A stretch of DNA of 64,000 bases, taken from the NCBI GenBank assembly GCA_036346375.1, contig CM070514.1, positions 20,240,463 to 20,304,462 on the forward strand, read 5' to 3'. The DNA comes from Guadua angustifolia (Eukaryota; Streptophyta; Magnoliopsida; Poales; Poaceae). Below the pieces are notes generated by a model. That model was given only the letters and a program-made list of their open reading frames with translations, had not been told where the DNA came from and ran no database searches. Position numbers and translations under genes: made by a program. This document shows, one piece after another, positions 21,510 to 31,691 of the stretch. Every line of letters begins with the position of its first letter. Within the stretch, counting starts at the first letter, position 1.

Positions 21510-23330
21510 AGCTCCTTTTTTCTTTCTTTCTTTCATCTTTTCTTTCTCTTCATATTTATCGGGGGTGACCAAACCGTCCACGAAGTGTTTGTTGGAATGC
21601 CTGCTCTGGGTGCGAAAGATTGGGGGTGTGACATTTGATCTAGAAGCGAGTTGATTTTTGTTCTCTGATGTCAATTCTTGAGGGTGTTCTTGGGGTGTTC
21701 GTTGGAATGCCTTCCCAAGCACACGTTGAATTAAATTTGAGACCAATTAAAGTTGGGATTAAACATAGTTTTGGTTTCAGTGGGCCGCTAGCATTTCTAC
21801 AGTATCTGGACTTTATTTAAATCTCTTGGCGTCCAGTGGGATCTTTGAGGTGATTTTGTCTTAGACTACTAGGAATATAACATATATGACGAAAAAGTGG
21901 TCCAAACAAGACAATCAAGTAGGACCAAATCATTCTTGCTTGAGATACCATTTGGTGCCCTCGATTGGCCAATCTTAACAATCGGTTGATTCGATGCTTC
22001 AAAGCTCATATGGCATCGCCGAACCATGAACAAATGAATAGATTACCATGTAGAGGTTTAAAATGTAGTAGCCAAAGTCAAGAAGTAACAAATTGTGAGA
22101 AAGCATACGATATGCAATTGTCTTCCACAACATGGATCACGAGTGTGCACAATTAGCACCATTGTACATAAGCGATGCAACTAAAATCGAGTGTGCATCT
22201 GTCATTGTTTAAAGAATGATTTTGAACATGTCTAGTAAGTTGATTGCTTTATAATGATGAAAATGTTGCTAAGTTTTGTTTGTAGTAGGTTTCCTTTTGA
22301 TTGATTATATATTCTCATTGTGATTGATATTATAACTTCTTTATTGTTTGTTCTGTTGAGTGGATGACCTCTACTTCTAGAGGTCATGCGAATTTTTCTT
22401 AGTTTGGTAGCTTAGTTTTAAGTCGGTTTAAAGAGTATCGTAGCTAAATTGTACTTATATGTTCCATTTGCTAACATATCATATGCATAGACCTTTGGTG
22501 TACATATATTACGATTCTGTTTGGTTTATGAGCATGATTAGTTTCATTACATTACTTGTTTTGATTATGTATTCAATGCCGATTAGTGTCGGCCAAGCCT
22601 ATCGTCACCCGTTCGAGAACGGCACATCTCACATGTACATGTGAGGTGTGTCGTTCGGAATTATCCTGTTTTGGACAGCTCACGAATGGATGCGAGCATT
22701 GGATTTATAATGAACCGTCTGATCCGAACAAGCGTTGGCAAGACAACCCGCTTGTTCTCGATGCACCAAAACCAGGCGTGCAATCGGAGAATACAGTTAT
22801 GGCCGAAATTTTGTTCGGACTGACGGTTCATCATAATCCGCTTTGGTGTTCATTCTTGGGTGGGTTTAGGACCTATCTTTCCCAATAGAGCACATTAGCA
22901 ACCATACCACATTGGGTGATTGATCTTGTTGCTCGTTTTTAGCATCCATAATGGGTGATGATCGGAGATGGATGTACGATGGTTGGAGTAAGACTGGGGC
23001 ACATTCAAGAGAATGGGGGTCAAGACACGAGCGTTCATGGACAATCTTGATTACGTGTTCATGACTATATGTGACTAATGGTGAATGTTTAATATATCTC
23101 CTTCACCTTAGTGGCTATCTATAAGCACTATATTCAATACATGTGATGTGAATGTGTTACGTGAATGTGAGTATGATGTGAATGTGAGTATGTGATGTGA
23201 ATGTGTTGTGTTGGATTACATTTGCTCCAAATGGCGGGGCGGCCTTCGTAGTAATCACTCATGTAGGACTACGTTTCTGAGCCTCGGAGAAAGCGAGCAG
23301 CAGTTGAAAGCCTCGAGAAAAGCGCAGCGG
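21510..23330. other. Interior of CACTA J, no gene recognised
   Basis: Mostly AT-rich filler. A 100-codon ORF at 22586-22888 has no recognisable domain and overlaps hairpin-forming sequence, so I do not call it a gene. Inverted repeats are at 22627-22654 (CACATCTCACATGT / ACATGTGAGGTGTG) and 22711-22730 / 22812-22830 (TGAACCGTCTGATCCGAACA and its inverse). GTGAATGTGAGTATGTGATG-like short repeats lie at 23145-23210. Confidence 0.6.
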
Positions 23331-23339
23331 CGGGAAAAA

Positions 23340-23860
23340 TCTTGGGCATGTCGATATTTTTCGTCGGCTTCGACCATTTGCCGACGAAAAAAATGGGGAA
23401 AATACCGATATTTTAAATCGGTTTGAGCAAATGCCGCGAAAATATCTGAAAAATCGATATTTTAAATCGGTTTTTGCCCGCCGAAAAAAAAGCTGAAAAA
23501 AATTGAGAAATGCGATATTTTAAATCGGTTTGGGCCTTCGCCGAAAAAATCAAAAAATGAGGGGGCTGCCGATATTTTAAATCGGTTTTGTACTTCTTAA
23601 TTTAAAATCTTCGGTCATATTTTCGTCGGCTAAAGGGCTGGCGACGAAAGCACCGGGAAATCATCCATCGGCCTATTCTTTAAATCGGCTAGGCGAGACC
23701 GAAAAAATATATTATTTTAAGTCGGTTCTTAAAAAACAATCGTTTTTAAATCGGGTTTGTTTAAATGCTTGTTTTTTTTGCAGATGTCGATGGCCAAAAC
23801 CGTTATTTTCGTCGATGCAGATCTTTTATCGTCGGTTCTGGCCGACGAAAAAATTTGTGT
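23340..23860. repeat. Right subterminal repeat array of CACTA J
   Basis: About ten copies of GATATTTTAAATCGGTTT-like and TTTTCGTCGGC/GCCGACGAAAA words, in both orientations. Confidence 0.85.
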
Positions 23861-24568
23861 TTCCTATAGTGGTAGAAAGGAAGCTGCGTGCATGCATGGT
23901 AGAGAAATGGCCAGTAAATTGAAACGGCTGGTAATTGAACATACGGCTAGTAGAGAAAACATTCATGCGTGTGGAGTGAATGGCGCTTCAATGGAGATGA
24001 AACGGACATGGGAACTGCAGTGATTAAGGAGCTCAAAATGTGTTAATGGCGGAAGGAAAGCGGTTGGCTCGACATGCACGAGTGAAAAAGGCGATCTACA
24101 CAGTGCGTCGTGTGTTATTTTTCGTATGTAATTTTGAATAGTTTGAGAGGAAAAGGCGTTCAAGTTAAAATGGTAGAATGGTCCCACAAATCTTGGAAAA
24201 ATTCTCTAAAATACTAGGGAATATTTGGAACTTAACGAAATTGGTTTCATGATTTTTTCGATATATAGATTTTCTGCAAAAATTCTTTTAGTGGATCGAG
24301 ACACTTATACGGTTATTTATAAAATCGACAAACTAAATCTATAAACAAGTTTTGAAGGTATTTGAAAGAAATATCCTTATTTTTCAGATGTTATTATTTT
24401 AAACTAAATTTGGAATTTATAAGACGCTAAATGCATGATCTTTATTTTATATGATTAATTCGATAAAGCTTAAATTCTTATAATTTCCAAAATTCCAAAT
24501 AAATTTCAGATATTCTAAATATTTGAAATAACGTAAATCTGATTAAAAGCAAATTTGAGGATATTACA

Positions 24569-25415
24569 GAAGCCCAAGATGTATACTAGTTCGGGCCAAA
24601 TATCCCTACGTCCAGTTCGTGGTGGTGGTTTGTATTGTTCGGGATGCAGAGGATTACAAGGTGTTACAAGCGAGAGCAAAAGGGCTGGCCTAATGCGCTT
24701 TGTCCGAGTGAAACGAGCGAGAGTTCGTTCGACTGATCGTTCGACCCCTTCCCTGAGGGTCCTGCCTCCCTTTATATAGTCGGAGGGGGCAGGTTACACG
24801 GGAGTTTGGATAGGAAAAAGTAGAGTGCCTTCGCCCTAAGTCGGTCTTGGTCTGGTGGTGACATGTTTCTGTTCATCACACATCTAGGTTGGTAGACACA
24901 GCGGGCAGCGTTCCATTGGGAAGCGGCGCACCTGCCCTCTGTCTTTGTCAGTCTTGACGCCGCTATGTTGCACTCTGGTACGCCTCGGGGAGAACGTCTC
25001 TCCATCAGATGTCGGCGGGGTGAAGAGACCAGTGCTTGACTTAGGCGGCCTCCTGGCCACCTTGGAAAGGAGCCACCTGCTCTAGCATGGCCGTCATGTC
25101 CACAGGGCAGGTGACCAGCTTGAAGTCGACTGGCGACGTGGCGGAGGTCGTTGAGTCGGAGCTCGTTGGGGCTCCCGACCAGCGACTTGGTCGAACTGCA
25201 GAGGCGCCGACCGCCACTGACTGGTCGGGAACTGTGAACCGCCGGTGTCGGTCGGCGCCTCTGGTGGGCTGGATCGAAGTCAAGGGTCATGAAACGTGGC
25301 CCAACAGGGCCTTCGGCCTAAGCGAGGCCGAAGACGGCCCATTTTGGTGTTCCAACCGATATTCAGTGATAATCCCATCTTGCTGTGGGGTACCCCCTGA
25401 TATGAGTATTCGTCA
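24569..25415 (-). mobile_element. 5' LTR of element B, right fragment
   Basis: It matches 4477-5321 and ends at CGTCA (minus-strand start TGACGAATACTCATATC). The TATA box on the minus strand is at 24770-24778. Confidence 0.9.
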
Positions 25416-25728
25416 AGGAGTTTATCAAGGAGCCAGGGAAATAGGGAGCAAGCCTCATCAGATGCCTATGGCAAAGAGTTGGATTACCACGAAGTTTATT
25501 TTCCGCTGTTGCTTTCTTATTACTCTGATTAATGTAAGCCCTGCGTGGCAAACTATTGTAAGGAGACCTTAAGGTCGTACAACTTGTTTATATACATGTT
25601 TGAAGTACTTTATTATTATTCTGCTGTGTATGATTGTGGTACTTTAACCCTGTTTAGCCTATGTGCACTAAGCGTGATCTGGACTAGTCACGAGAATACC
25701 TGAGGGTCCGAATTTGCGATTCGGTCCA
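25416..25728 (+). mobile_element. 3' LTR of element A, last part
   Basis: It starts with the second AGGAG target duplication of B and continues A's LTR. From about 25500 it matches the reverse complement of D's end (17479-17700), for example GTACTTTATT and GACTAGTCACGAGAATACCTG. The end is placed at TCGGTCCA by comparison with D's end; it could be two bases further. Confidence 0.85.
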
Positions 25729-26156
25729 GACGATCGTCGGCCAAATTTTGATCTGGTGATACCGAATAAGCGCCCAAAAGCTTAGCATCTTGGCGTTAGC
25801 GGTGGAGTCGATGATCTGGTCGATCTTGCTGGAGAGGAAAGTTGTCCTTGGCATGCCGAGTTCAACCCGTGTGATCCACACACATCCTCCACTTCCGCGT
25901 TTCTTACATGACGATGATCGGGTTGGCGAACCATTGAAATAGTCTATCTCACGAATGAACCCGGCCTTCAAAACCTATCGAGATTCTCCTTGATTCTGAC
26001 AACCTTTTCAGGGAGAATCGGCGTAGCCTGGCGCGCGGGTCGGCAATAAAGCTTGACCTCGGTTTGTGCTCGATCACCTCCCTTGGGACTCGGTATGTCT
26101 GCCGACTCGGTGAATACGCTCTTGTTGGCGTGGAGGAAGGTGACGAGCTCGAGTTC
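25729..26156 (-). pseudogene. Reverse transcriptase N-terminal part of element E (interrupted)
   Basis: KAGFIREIDYF begins the RT fingers at about 25970, followed by decayed forms of ANP-VVVKK, WRMCVDYT and PKDPFPLPRID-IVD (now KIDQIIDSTA). The text ends at RYHQIKIW, equivalent to SGYHQIKM, right at A's end. Frameshifts occur around 25870-25930. The catalytic YVDD part is not in the window. Confidence 0.8.
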
Positions 26157-26465
26157 TTATTTGGAACTCAACTCGGCTGAGATGTGAACACACCTGGTCG
26201 AGTCACCCTCTACGAGCAGCACAACCTTCGTCGACCCGCTAGGCTGGATTGCCGCCTTCTGATGGGCATTCTTCACAATTTCCTCAGGACCATACTGAGG
26301 CAGCATGCCGGCGAGGGCTAAGGCCTTGGCCTCACACCCGTACGCTGCCTTGAGGTCGCCTCGCACCATTATGATACCGTTTGGGCCTGGCAACTTCATA
26401 CAACGATGGCCGTAGTGGTTGGCCGCCATGAACTTGATCAACGCTGGTCACCCAAGGATAGCATT
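26157..26465 (-). pseudogene. Protease-RT linker of element E
   Basis: It continues the protease frame after two in-frame stops (TAA and TGA, 26440-26470), reading ALIKFMAANHYGHRCMKLPGP and then KAAYGCEAKALALAG. A close counterpart in G (FMAATHYGYMMVKIP near 55955) shows that this is the normal end of the protease domain plus linker. Both stops are single-base changes from sense codons at conserved positions. Confidence 0.78.
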
Positions 26466-27293
26466 TTACGGAAGTTTTCCTTCGACCACCTCGAAAGTGA
26501 TTAGCTCGGTGCGGAAGTTGTCCGAGTCGCCGAAGGTGACGGGCAAGACCACTTGCCCAAGAGGGGTGGTCGAGCTCCCAGGAACGATTCCGAAGAACGG
26601 AACCGCTATGCTTTTGACCTTCGACCAGGGAATCTGCATCCGGTCGAGTGCGTTGGCTTGGAGTAGATTAAGGGAGCTGCCCCCGTCGATCATGACACGC
26701 CCGACCATGATATTACTGATAGTCGGGGTCACGACCAAGGCGGTTTTCAGGTCTTTGGCCATACCTTGTAGAGCATCCTCGGATGAAAAAGTGATGGTGG
26801 CCCTAGCCCACTTGCAGTGCTGTTCGATGGGCCTCCCGGCGGTAACTTGATAGACGGTGCATGAAGCAGCCTTGAGCTCGCGCCGAGACTGGTAGGCTGA
26901 CGAGCCACCGAAGATGACGTCGATCCAGCGGTCGCCCTGTTGGAACTCCAGATTGAGGTCGTCGAGGTCTGCCTCAGCATTTACCCTGTCTGGTTGCTCG
27001 CCTTCCTTTGGGAGTGTAGGCATCTCACCACGCCCATCATAGAAGGCTTCTAACTTGCTCTGCCAAGCCCTGCAGTTCCGCAGGTCGTGGCTTGGAGCCC
27101 TGTGGAACATGCAGAATTTTGATTCATCAAACCTGGGGCGCCCTTCGATGTCTTGCGACCGAACATCGGCCCGCTGGGGCCCAGGCCGACGGTTCCCCTG
27201 CTGGGGTCGATGCGACGCTTGACGAGGTCGAGGCTGGCCTTGGCGAGGTTGGGACTCTTCCTGAGCTGGCTCTCGCACCTTCAAGACTTCACG
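26466..27293 (-). pseudogene. Gag C-terminus and aspartic protease of element E
   Basis: In frame with gag but separated by one TAG at 27294-27296. The knuckle-like motif CMFHRAPSHDLRNC lies near 27120, the same C-x2-H-x4-H-x4-C pattern as in B. The protease active site reads RVMIDGGSSLNLL near 26690, with DGG in place of the common D-S/T-G. The end of the frame is TFEVVEGKLP followed by TAA. The protein is long and otherwise clean, so decay is limited to a few stops. Confidence 0.85.
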
Positions 27294-28364
27294 CTAGCCG
27301 TTCGTCGAGATGATCACGCGTGGCTGACCACCACCATTCTTGCGATCCCTCTTCCGCTTTTTGGTGGTTGGACCCAGGTCAGCGCCTTTGGAGTTGGACG
27401 GGCCAGCCTCTCCTGAGTTTAGGCCAAGCTTACCTTGGTCATAATCACGCTTCCAGCGGACCACGTCAGTTGCGTCCGCGTACCGCTCCGCCATGCGGAA
27501 TAGTTTGTTGACGCTGAGCCTCATCGTAATTTCCAGGTCCTCGGTGAGGCGCCGATCACGGACGCCGAAATTGAAGGTCTTGATCACGGCCTCGTCAGAG
27601 ACACTCGGAATCAAATTCCTCGTGCGGATGAATCGCCGCACAAAATCGCGAAGTGGCTCGTTCTTGCCCTGGATAATACGATCCAGGTCTTTCTCCCTTC
27701 CTGGCCGCTCGTAACAACTCTGGAAGTTGGAGCGGAGGGCACTCTGGATCTGGCGCCACAATCGGAAGGAGCCAGGCTTTTGGTTGAAGAGCCAGGTTCG
27801 AGCGGCGCCGTCCAGCACGGTCGGGAGGTAATTGGCCATCATAGCCTCGTCTCCTCCAGCCGCCAAAATGGCGGTTGAATAAATTGATAGGAACTCGTCG
27901 GGGTTCTTCGTTCCATCGAACCATTCTATCAGCGTCGGCTTGAATCCGCGCCGCCGCATGCGGACAAAAGGTCGTCGAGTAAATTTGAACAGTAGTGGTC
28001 GAACGAGCACACCGAGAAAGGTGGTTGCCACTGCTCTACTCGGAGTCACAGCTATTTCAGCGGCCGGACCTGCGACCGGTTTGGTCGTGACGACGAGTGC
28101 GGGAATCACCCGGGAGATATCGTAGGCGATCATGAACCCTACGACGCCTTGGCGGGACGTCCGGGGAAAGACTTCCAGACACACCGCTGCTTGAAGGAGA
28201 GCTGATGTAGCCCTGTGGACGCCGAACATCACCCGGGGTCGTGTCCAAGGGACGACGACGTGGGGGAGTCCGGGACAAATCCTGGGATGGTTGATGAGAG
28301 GGCGCCTCCTGTCAGGGAGGCGATCGGTGAAGGCGCCAGCGTCGGCGCGAGTAGTTGTAGTCAC
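27294..28364 (-). CDS. Gag capsid region of element E
   Basis: A 356-codon open frame. The capsid core shows EWFDGTKNPDEFLSIYS, MMANYLPTVLDGAARTWL, SWRQL-like SFRLWRQIQSALRSNFQS and EPLRDFVRRFIRTRN, the standard order for Tat gag. The end is basic (KKRKRDRKN). The first ATG is probably not the real start, because the gag N-terminus lies in another frame at 28695-28312. Gag forms the virus-like particle that packages element RNA in the cytoplasm. It is followed by a TAG that separates it from the knuckle and protease. Confidence 0.85.
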   Translation of the reverse strand: MTTTTRADAGAFTDRLPDRRRPLINHPRICPGLPHVVVPWTRPRVMFGVHRATSALLQAAVCLEVFPRTSRQGVVGFMIAYDISRVIPALVVTTKPVAGPAAEIAVTPSRAVATTFLGVLVRPLLFKFTRRPFVRMRRRGFKPTLIEWFDGTKNPDEFLSIYSTAILAAGGDEAMMANYLPTVLDGAARTWLFNQKPGSFRLWRQIQSALRSNFQSCYERPGREKDLDRIIQGKNEPLRDFVRRFIRTRNLIPSVSDEAVIKTFNFGVRDRRLTEDLEITMRLSVNKLFRMAERYADATDVVRWKRDYDQGKLGLNSGEAGPSNSKGADLGPTTKKRKRDRKNGGGQPRVIISTNG

Positions 28365-28695
28365 TCCTCAGGGAGCGGGACCCTGAGTGGCGACTCTGGT
28401 GCTGCGGAGGTATGACCTCGGTCACAGCCCTATCGAGCTCGTCAGCGAGAGCTCGACCGGAAAGCTTCGACCTCGCCCGGTTAGGATCAGACATGACCCG
28501 GGCAATAGCTCGGAGACGCTCGCCCGAGGGGGGAAGCCTGGGATGACCAGAAGAGGTACCGGCCTTCCCTTGGTCCTCTCGCCGGAGGATGGTAATGGCT
28601 TGGTTGATGGCAACCTGAACCATTCGGCAAGCGTCCTCAGGAGCCTTTGGATCACTATCATCTACCCCTGCGCTCACGTCGCGGCTATCTGCCAT
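28312..28695 (-). pseudogene. Gag N-terminal part of element E
   Basis: 127 codons from an ATG at 28695 (MADSRDVSAGVDDSDPKAPE...). It overlaps the capsid frame by about 50 bp and is out of frame with it, so a frameshift near 28330 separates them. The content is polar and rich in Arg/Ser towards the end, as in Tat gag N-termini. It lies 160 bp inside the primer-binding site, a plausible start for gag. Confidence 0.65.
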
Positions 28696-28854
28696 GAGGA
28701 CAAGCTGCTCGTGCAGTGGCGGCGAGGGCGAAAACAGGGACGTGGAGTCACCACGCTCGGGTATTGCACCCGAGCCATCGACGAACGTCCTCCAATGGAG
28801 TGCGTCATGCTCCTGAGATCTTGGTGCTGTTCCTTCGAATGAGCAAAGCTTTCG

Positions 28855-28873
28855 GGCCCCACGGTGGGCGCCA
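28855..28873 (-). other. Primer-binding site of element E
   Basis: On the minus strand TGGCGCCCACCGTGGGGCC starts two bases after the LTR end (CGTCGACA). This form is widespread in grass Tat elements. I did not assign the tRNA. Confidence 0.82.
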
Positions 28874-28875
28874 GC

Positions 28876-29534
28876 TGTCGACGATCGGGATCGCCTGACC
28901 GCAAATGTGAAACGGGGTTAGTGTGAATGAGGGACCCAAACCGAGCTCCGCTTAGTGGAGGAACAGGTTTGTTGCGATGTTGGTCAGGGCAAAACGATAA
29001 AGAGCGAGACACAACAGATTATACTAGTTCAAGCCCCTGAGAGGGTAATAGCTCTACTCCAGTCTTGCCCTAAGGCGGAGAACTTCACTATTCTTGAGTA
29101 CAAAGGTGGTCTACAGCCCGAGCTTGAGCGTATTGGTTGCTACTATCCTATTGCTTGTGTGTTGATGTCGTGTGTCCCTCAAGTACGCTCGCCTCGAGGA
29201 GTTTTATATCCCTCCCGGCCGTTACCAGAAACGGCCGGGAGAGATTTCCAGAGGAGTGGCTTCATGTGCATTGAAAGTGGGCTATAACCGTTCCGGATCT
29301 GCCGCCCACGACTGCCTCAACTCCTGCATTCAAGGTCTTGGTAACCGTCGAGTAGGCGCACGTCCTGACCCCCGAGCTAGACCTCCCTACCAGGAGCCGA
29401 ATCCTTGTCCGCCAGCTCGAGGTCGAGAGGGGTCGTGCAGCTTAGGTCGTGATCGGTGGATCCGTGTCCTGAGCTCGAGCTAAGAGCCTTGTTGACCATG
29501 CGTTGACCTGTCAGAGATTTCTCAGTCCTCGTCA
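28876..29534 (-). mobile_element. 5' LTR of element E
   Basis: On the minus strand it starts TGACGAGGACTGAG and ends GATCGTCGACA, 659 bp. A TATA box (GATATAAAAC) lies on the minus strand at about 29199-29208. The left LTR is outside the window, so the ends rest on the primer-binding site at one side and the TG start at the other. Confidence 0.75.
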
Positions 29535-29812
29535 GATACAAATGTGATTGGAGAACCATGAATTCAACAAGGTATATGTGCTTTTGGCCTATGGTACTCT
29601 CAGGACTCTCGTTTAAAACTTGTTGGGTATTTTTATGCTGATTTTGCAAGAGGTAAAATTGATATATGATATCTTTTTATTCGAGATCATGTGGAGAAAA
29701 GTTCTATTCCAATTTGTGTATGAAAAAAAGACATCTTCACTAAACCTTTGGTATTTTTTGAGTTTGCAAGATTATAAGGAGAATTATGTATCATTTATTC
29801 AAATAATGTGAT
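29535..29812 (+). pseudogene. Ty1/copia RNase H end of element F (deleted)
   Basis: Starting right at E's LTR, one frame reads CAFGLWYSQDSRLKLVGYFY and then ADFARGKIDI followed by TGA. This matches the copia RNase H block 'GLWY....LVGYSDADFAG', joined directly to the later 'HIDIRYHFIRDHVEKG' block (IRDHVEKSSI) and DIFTKPL. The 60-70 residues normally between them, with the active-site glutamate and second aspartate, are missing. The product is dead. It shows that E sits inside a copia element running on the plus strand. Confidence 0.82.
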
Positions 29813-30823
29813 GTATATGCATCAATTGAGGGGGAGCATATTCATTTGTGTTGAAATAGATACATTTATTTAGAAGTATTATGAGCAATATTTTTTAAAA
29901 TTCTATTTATATGTAAATATCTGTTGACATCTGTTCTTAATAGTGGTATTTAGCAAGTTACTTTAGACTATCTATTCCCCATTGGTTCATGACCAAGTTC
30001 CTTACTTATTCAATGTTGGGCATTTTTATTCTTTACTGAGCAGTATTGGAGACTTGCTAAAATCACATCTAATGATATCATGAGTGTTCTCTAGTACTCG
30101 AGATTTAGTGGGTTATGCTAAATGTAAGTTACTTCCATTACTTTCTAATACCATGGTAGTAGTCGATATATGCCCAAGAAAACATGTTCCTATGTCAAGA
30201 CTATGACTATAAACTCGAAAAATCGGGGTAGTCCGATTAAAAACAAAGCATCCTCAAAGTGGATGTGAAAAAAAAGAAAAAAAAAGAACCTCAAAGTGGT
30301 ACAAAGTGAACAAATATTATGGGCATACTAGACAAATACGTGTGGTGTGAGTGATTGGGTGGATTAAAATGATTATGTATAGCCTTCTAAAATCTTGAAG
30401 AAAGGTTCTTGCTTATGCTACACAAAAATTTATTATGTAATCCTGACATTTGCTCATGTGTGAATGATTTGCTTACATTGATTTGTGAGTTGAAATGAGG
30501 TATGTTCTAGTGGAAAGTTTCTAAGATGTTTAAATGTTTCTTTCTACTGCTTACTATTAGAGTAGATGTTAAATGAGTATTTGTATTTTTTATTTATTTA
30601 ACTCAATTACTCATGATATATTCTGAATATATGGATTTATTGCAATTATCATTGCTCCAATAGCATTTTTCATTTATCCTTGATGTGTGTTTTGCCAAAG
30701 GGGGAGAAATAATTTGCTAAGATATGCTTAAACTGAGATTATTAGGGGGAGTTAATGAATGGTAATTAAAGGGAGATTATTGATAAAAATTATGGATTAT
30801 TTGTGTGTTATCAAATCACTCGT
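29813..30823 (+). mobile_element. Copia element F: spacer between pol and 3' LTR
   Basis: About 1 kb of AT-rich sequence with purine-rich GAGGGGGAGCA (29827-29838), AAAGGGGGAGAAA (30696-30708) and AGGGGGAGTT (30744-30753). No ORF longer than a few dozen codons and no env-like gene. Long spacers of this kind with several GGGGGAG tracts are common in grass copia elements. Confidence 0.65.
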
Positions 30824-30833
30824 AAGGGGAGAT
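30824..30833 (+). other. Polypurine tract of copia element F
   Basis: AAGGGGAGAT directly before the LTR start TGTTAATTTC. Confidence 0.78.
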
Positions 30834-31385
30834 TGTTAATTTCATTTGCGAAATATATAAGTGTGATGATTAATTTGACAACAATATAGTATATGTCTGA
30901 TGATTTATGAACAACAATATTTATTATGAAATAAGGTACTATGAGAGTTTATTTTATTTGTGACGAGAAGATCTGTATGAGTAACAGAAGTGCAACGCAG
31001 GATCACGAGATACACGCGTCTTGATGTAAGGGGACGTACATTGCATGTCGAGAGAATCAGAGGTGACGCCAGAGTCTGAAGTAGCACACGCGAAAGTCGC
31101 AGAGGTGCAGGCGTAGCACGTGAGGTCGCAGAGGTGTAAGTGGCACGCGAGATCGGTGCAGGCGGCGCAGTACATGAAGGACGCAGGTGCAGTGAGACAG
31201 GACGCGTAGAGATCCACGCAGACAGACGACGTAGTGTGGCGGCCAGTAGGTCGTGCAGGCGAGTGAGTCACGCGAGTGTGGCAGGTGGGCCATACGCGTG
31301 CATATGTGAGTTTTGGGCTGTGTACATGTATTGGGCCATGTGTAATTAGGCCAGATAATTAAAGATAAAAAGTTAGAGTTGCTAA

Positions 31386-31679
31386 GAGCAAGGTTAATAA
31401 TAGAGCCCATGGTGGGCTTTATAGTGTTGCCATGTCACACATAGCCAACAAAAAGTCTACTCATATAATAGCTCACTCTTGATACAAGCTATACATTTAA
31501 TACTTGGATCACCTCTTCCTCTCACAAAGTGTCTTGGAGTCCGTGAGCAGCCCACTTTCAGCTGGCTACAAGTGAGCAGCCCGCTTTCTTTCTCTCTCTA
31601 TTTCTCTCTCTTCCACCTTATCACAAATCTGATGTGTCACTTCTTGTAGCCCGCCTATATCACCTTATAATACTTGCTC
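31386..31679. mobile_element. Tourist-like MITE in LTR of F
   Basis: 294 bp with terminal inverted repeats GAGCAAGGTTAATAATA (left) and the inverse of GAGCAAGTATTATAAGG (right). It is flanked by TAA at 31383-31385 and 31680-31682, the 3-bp duplication of PIF/Harbinger-type elements. No coding capacity. It lies four bases before the LTR's TATA box. Confidence 0.82.
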
Positions 31680-31683
31680 TAAG

Positions 31684-31691
31684 TATAAATA
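31684..31691 (+). promoter_or_regulatory. TATA box of copia LTR F
   Basis: TATAAATA followed by GGAGGGGG, within the LTR and immediately downstream of the MITE. Confidence 0.65.

Larger units (their letters stand above)
20827..23871. mobile_element. Non-autonomous CACTA (En/Spm-type) transposon J
   Basis: The element is 3,045 bp long with terminal inverted repeats CACTACAGGAAAAC at the left and the inverse of CACTATAGGAAACAC at the right. It is flanked by GTA duplications. The outer 200 bp at the left and 500 bp at the right carry many subterminal repeats (TCGTCGG..CCGACGAAAA and GATATTTTAAATCGGTTT), the likely transposase-binding array. No TNP2-type transposase was found inside, so it must be mobilised in trans. 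It holds a captured gene fragment at about 21240-21500. Confidence 0.93.
17479..24568 (-). mobile_element. Solo LTR D of the element-A family, with CACTA J inside
   Basis: On the minus strand it starts TGTAATATCC (at 24568) and ends CGGGCACA (at 17479). It aligns along its length with A's LTR (1126-4396 plus 25421-25728). No gag-pol lies inside, so it is a solo LTR left by LTR-LTR recombination. Without CACTA J it is about 4.0 kb. The flanks (TATGC left, GAAGC right) do not form a clean 5-bp duplication, so mutation or a slightly different end is possible. Confidence 0.85.
4397..25415 (-). mobile_element. Tat-lineage Ty3/gypsy retrotransposon B (complete but nested and decayed)
   Basis: The element spans LTR to LTR with flanking AGGAG duplications. 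On the minus strand the order is 5' LTR (right), primer-binding site, gag, protease, RT, dual RNase H, integrase, antisense extra ORFs, polypurine tract, 3' LTR (left). Removing the two later insertions (C, about 3.4 kb; D with CACTA J, about 7.1 kb) leaves roughly 10.5 kb, normal for this lineage. The archaeal-type second RNase H and the extra ORFs on the opposite strand place it in Tat (RIRE2/Grande/Cinful relatives). Where the LTRs align cleanly (about 245 bases around 4492-4735 versus 24581-24824) I count about 11 mismatches, so it is older than C. Confidence 0.9.
25729..29534 (-). mobile_element. Tat-type Ty3/gypsy element E, 5' part (host of element A)
   Basis: On the minus strand: 5' LTR (28876-29534), primer-binding site, gag, protease and the start of RT. 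RT stops abruptly at the edge of A's LTR (25728), in the middle of the GYHQI region, so A must have landed inside E's RT; the rest of E should lie left of the window. Codons and motifs differ from B, so this is a different Tat family. Confidence 0.82.

Noticed and set aside
22586..22888. 100-codon ORF inside CACTA J
   Set aside because: It overlaps inverted repeats, has no known motif, and competing frames are similarly open. I treat it as non-coding.
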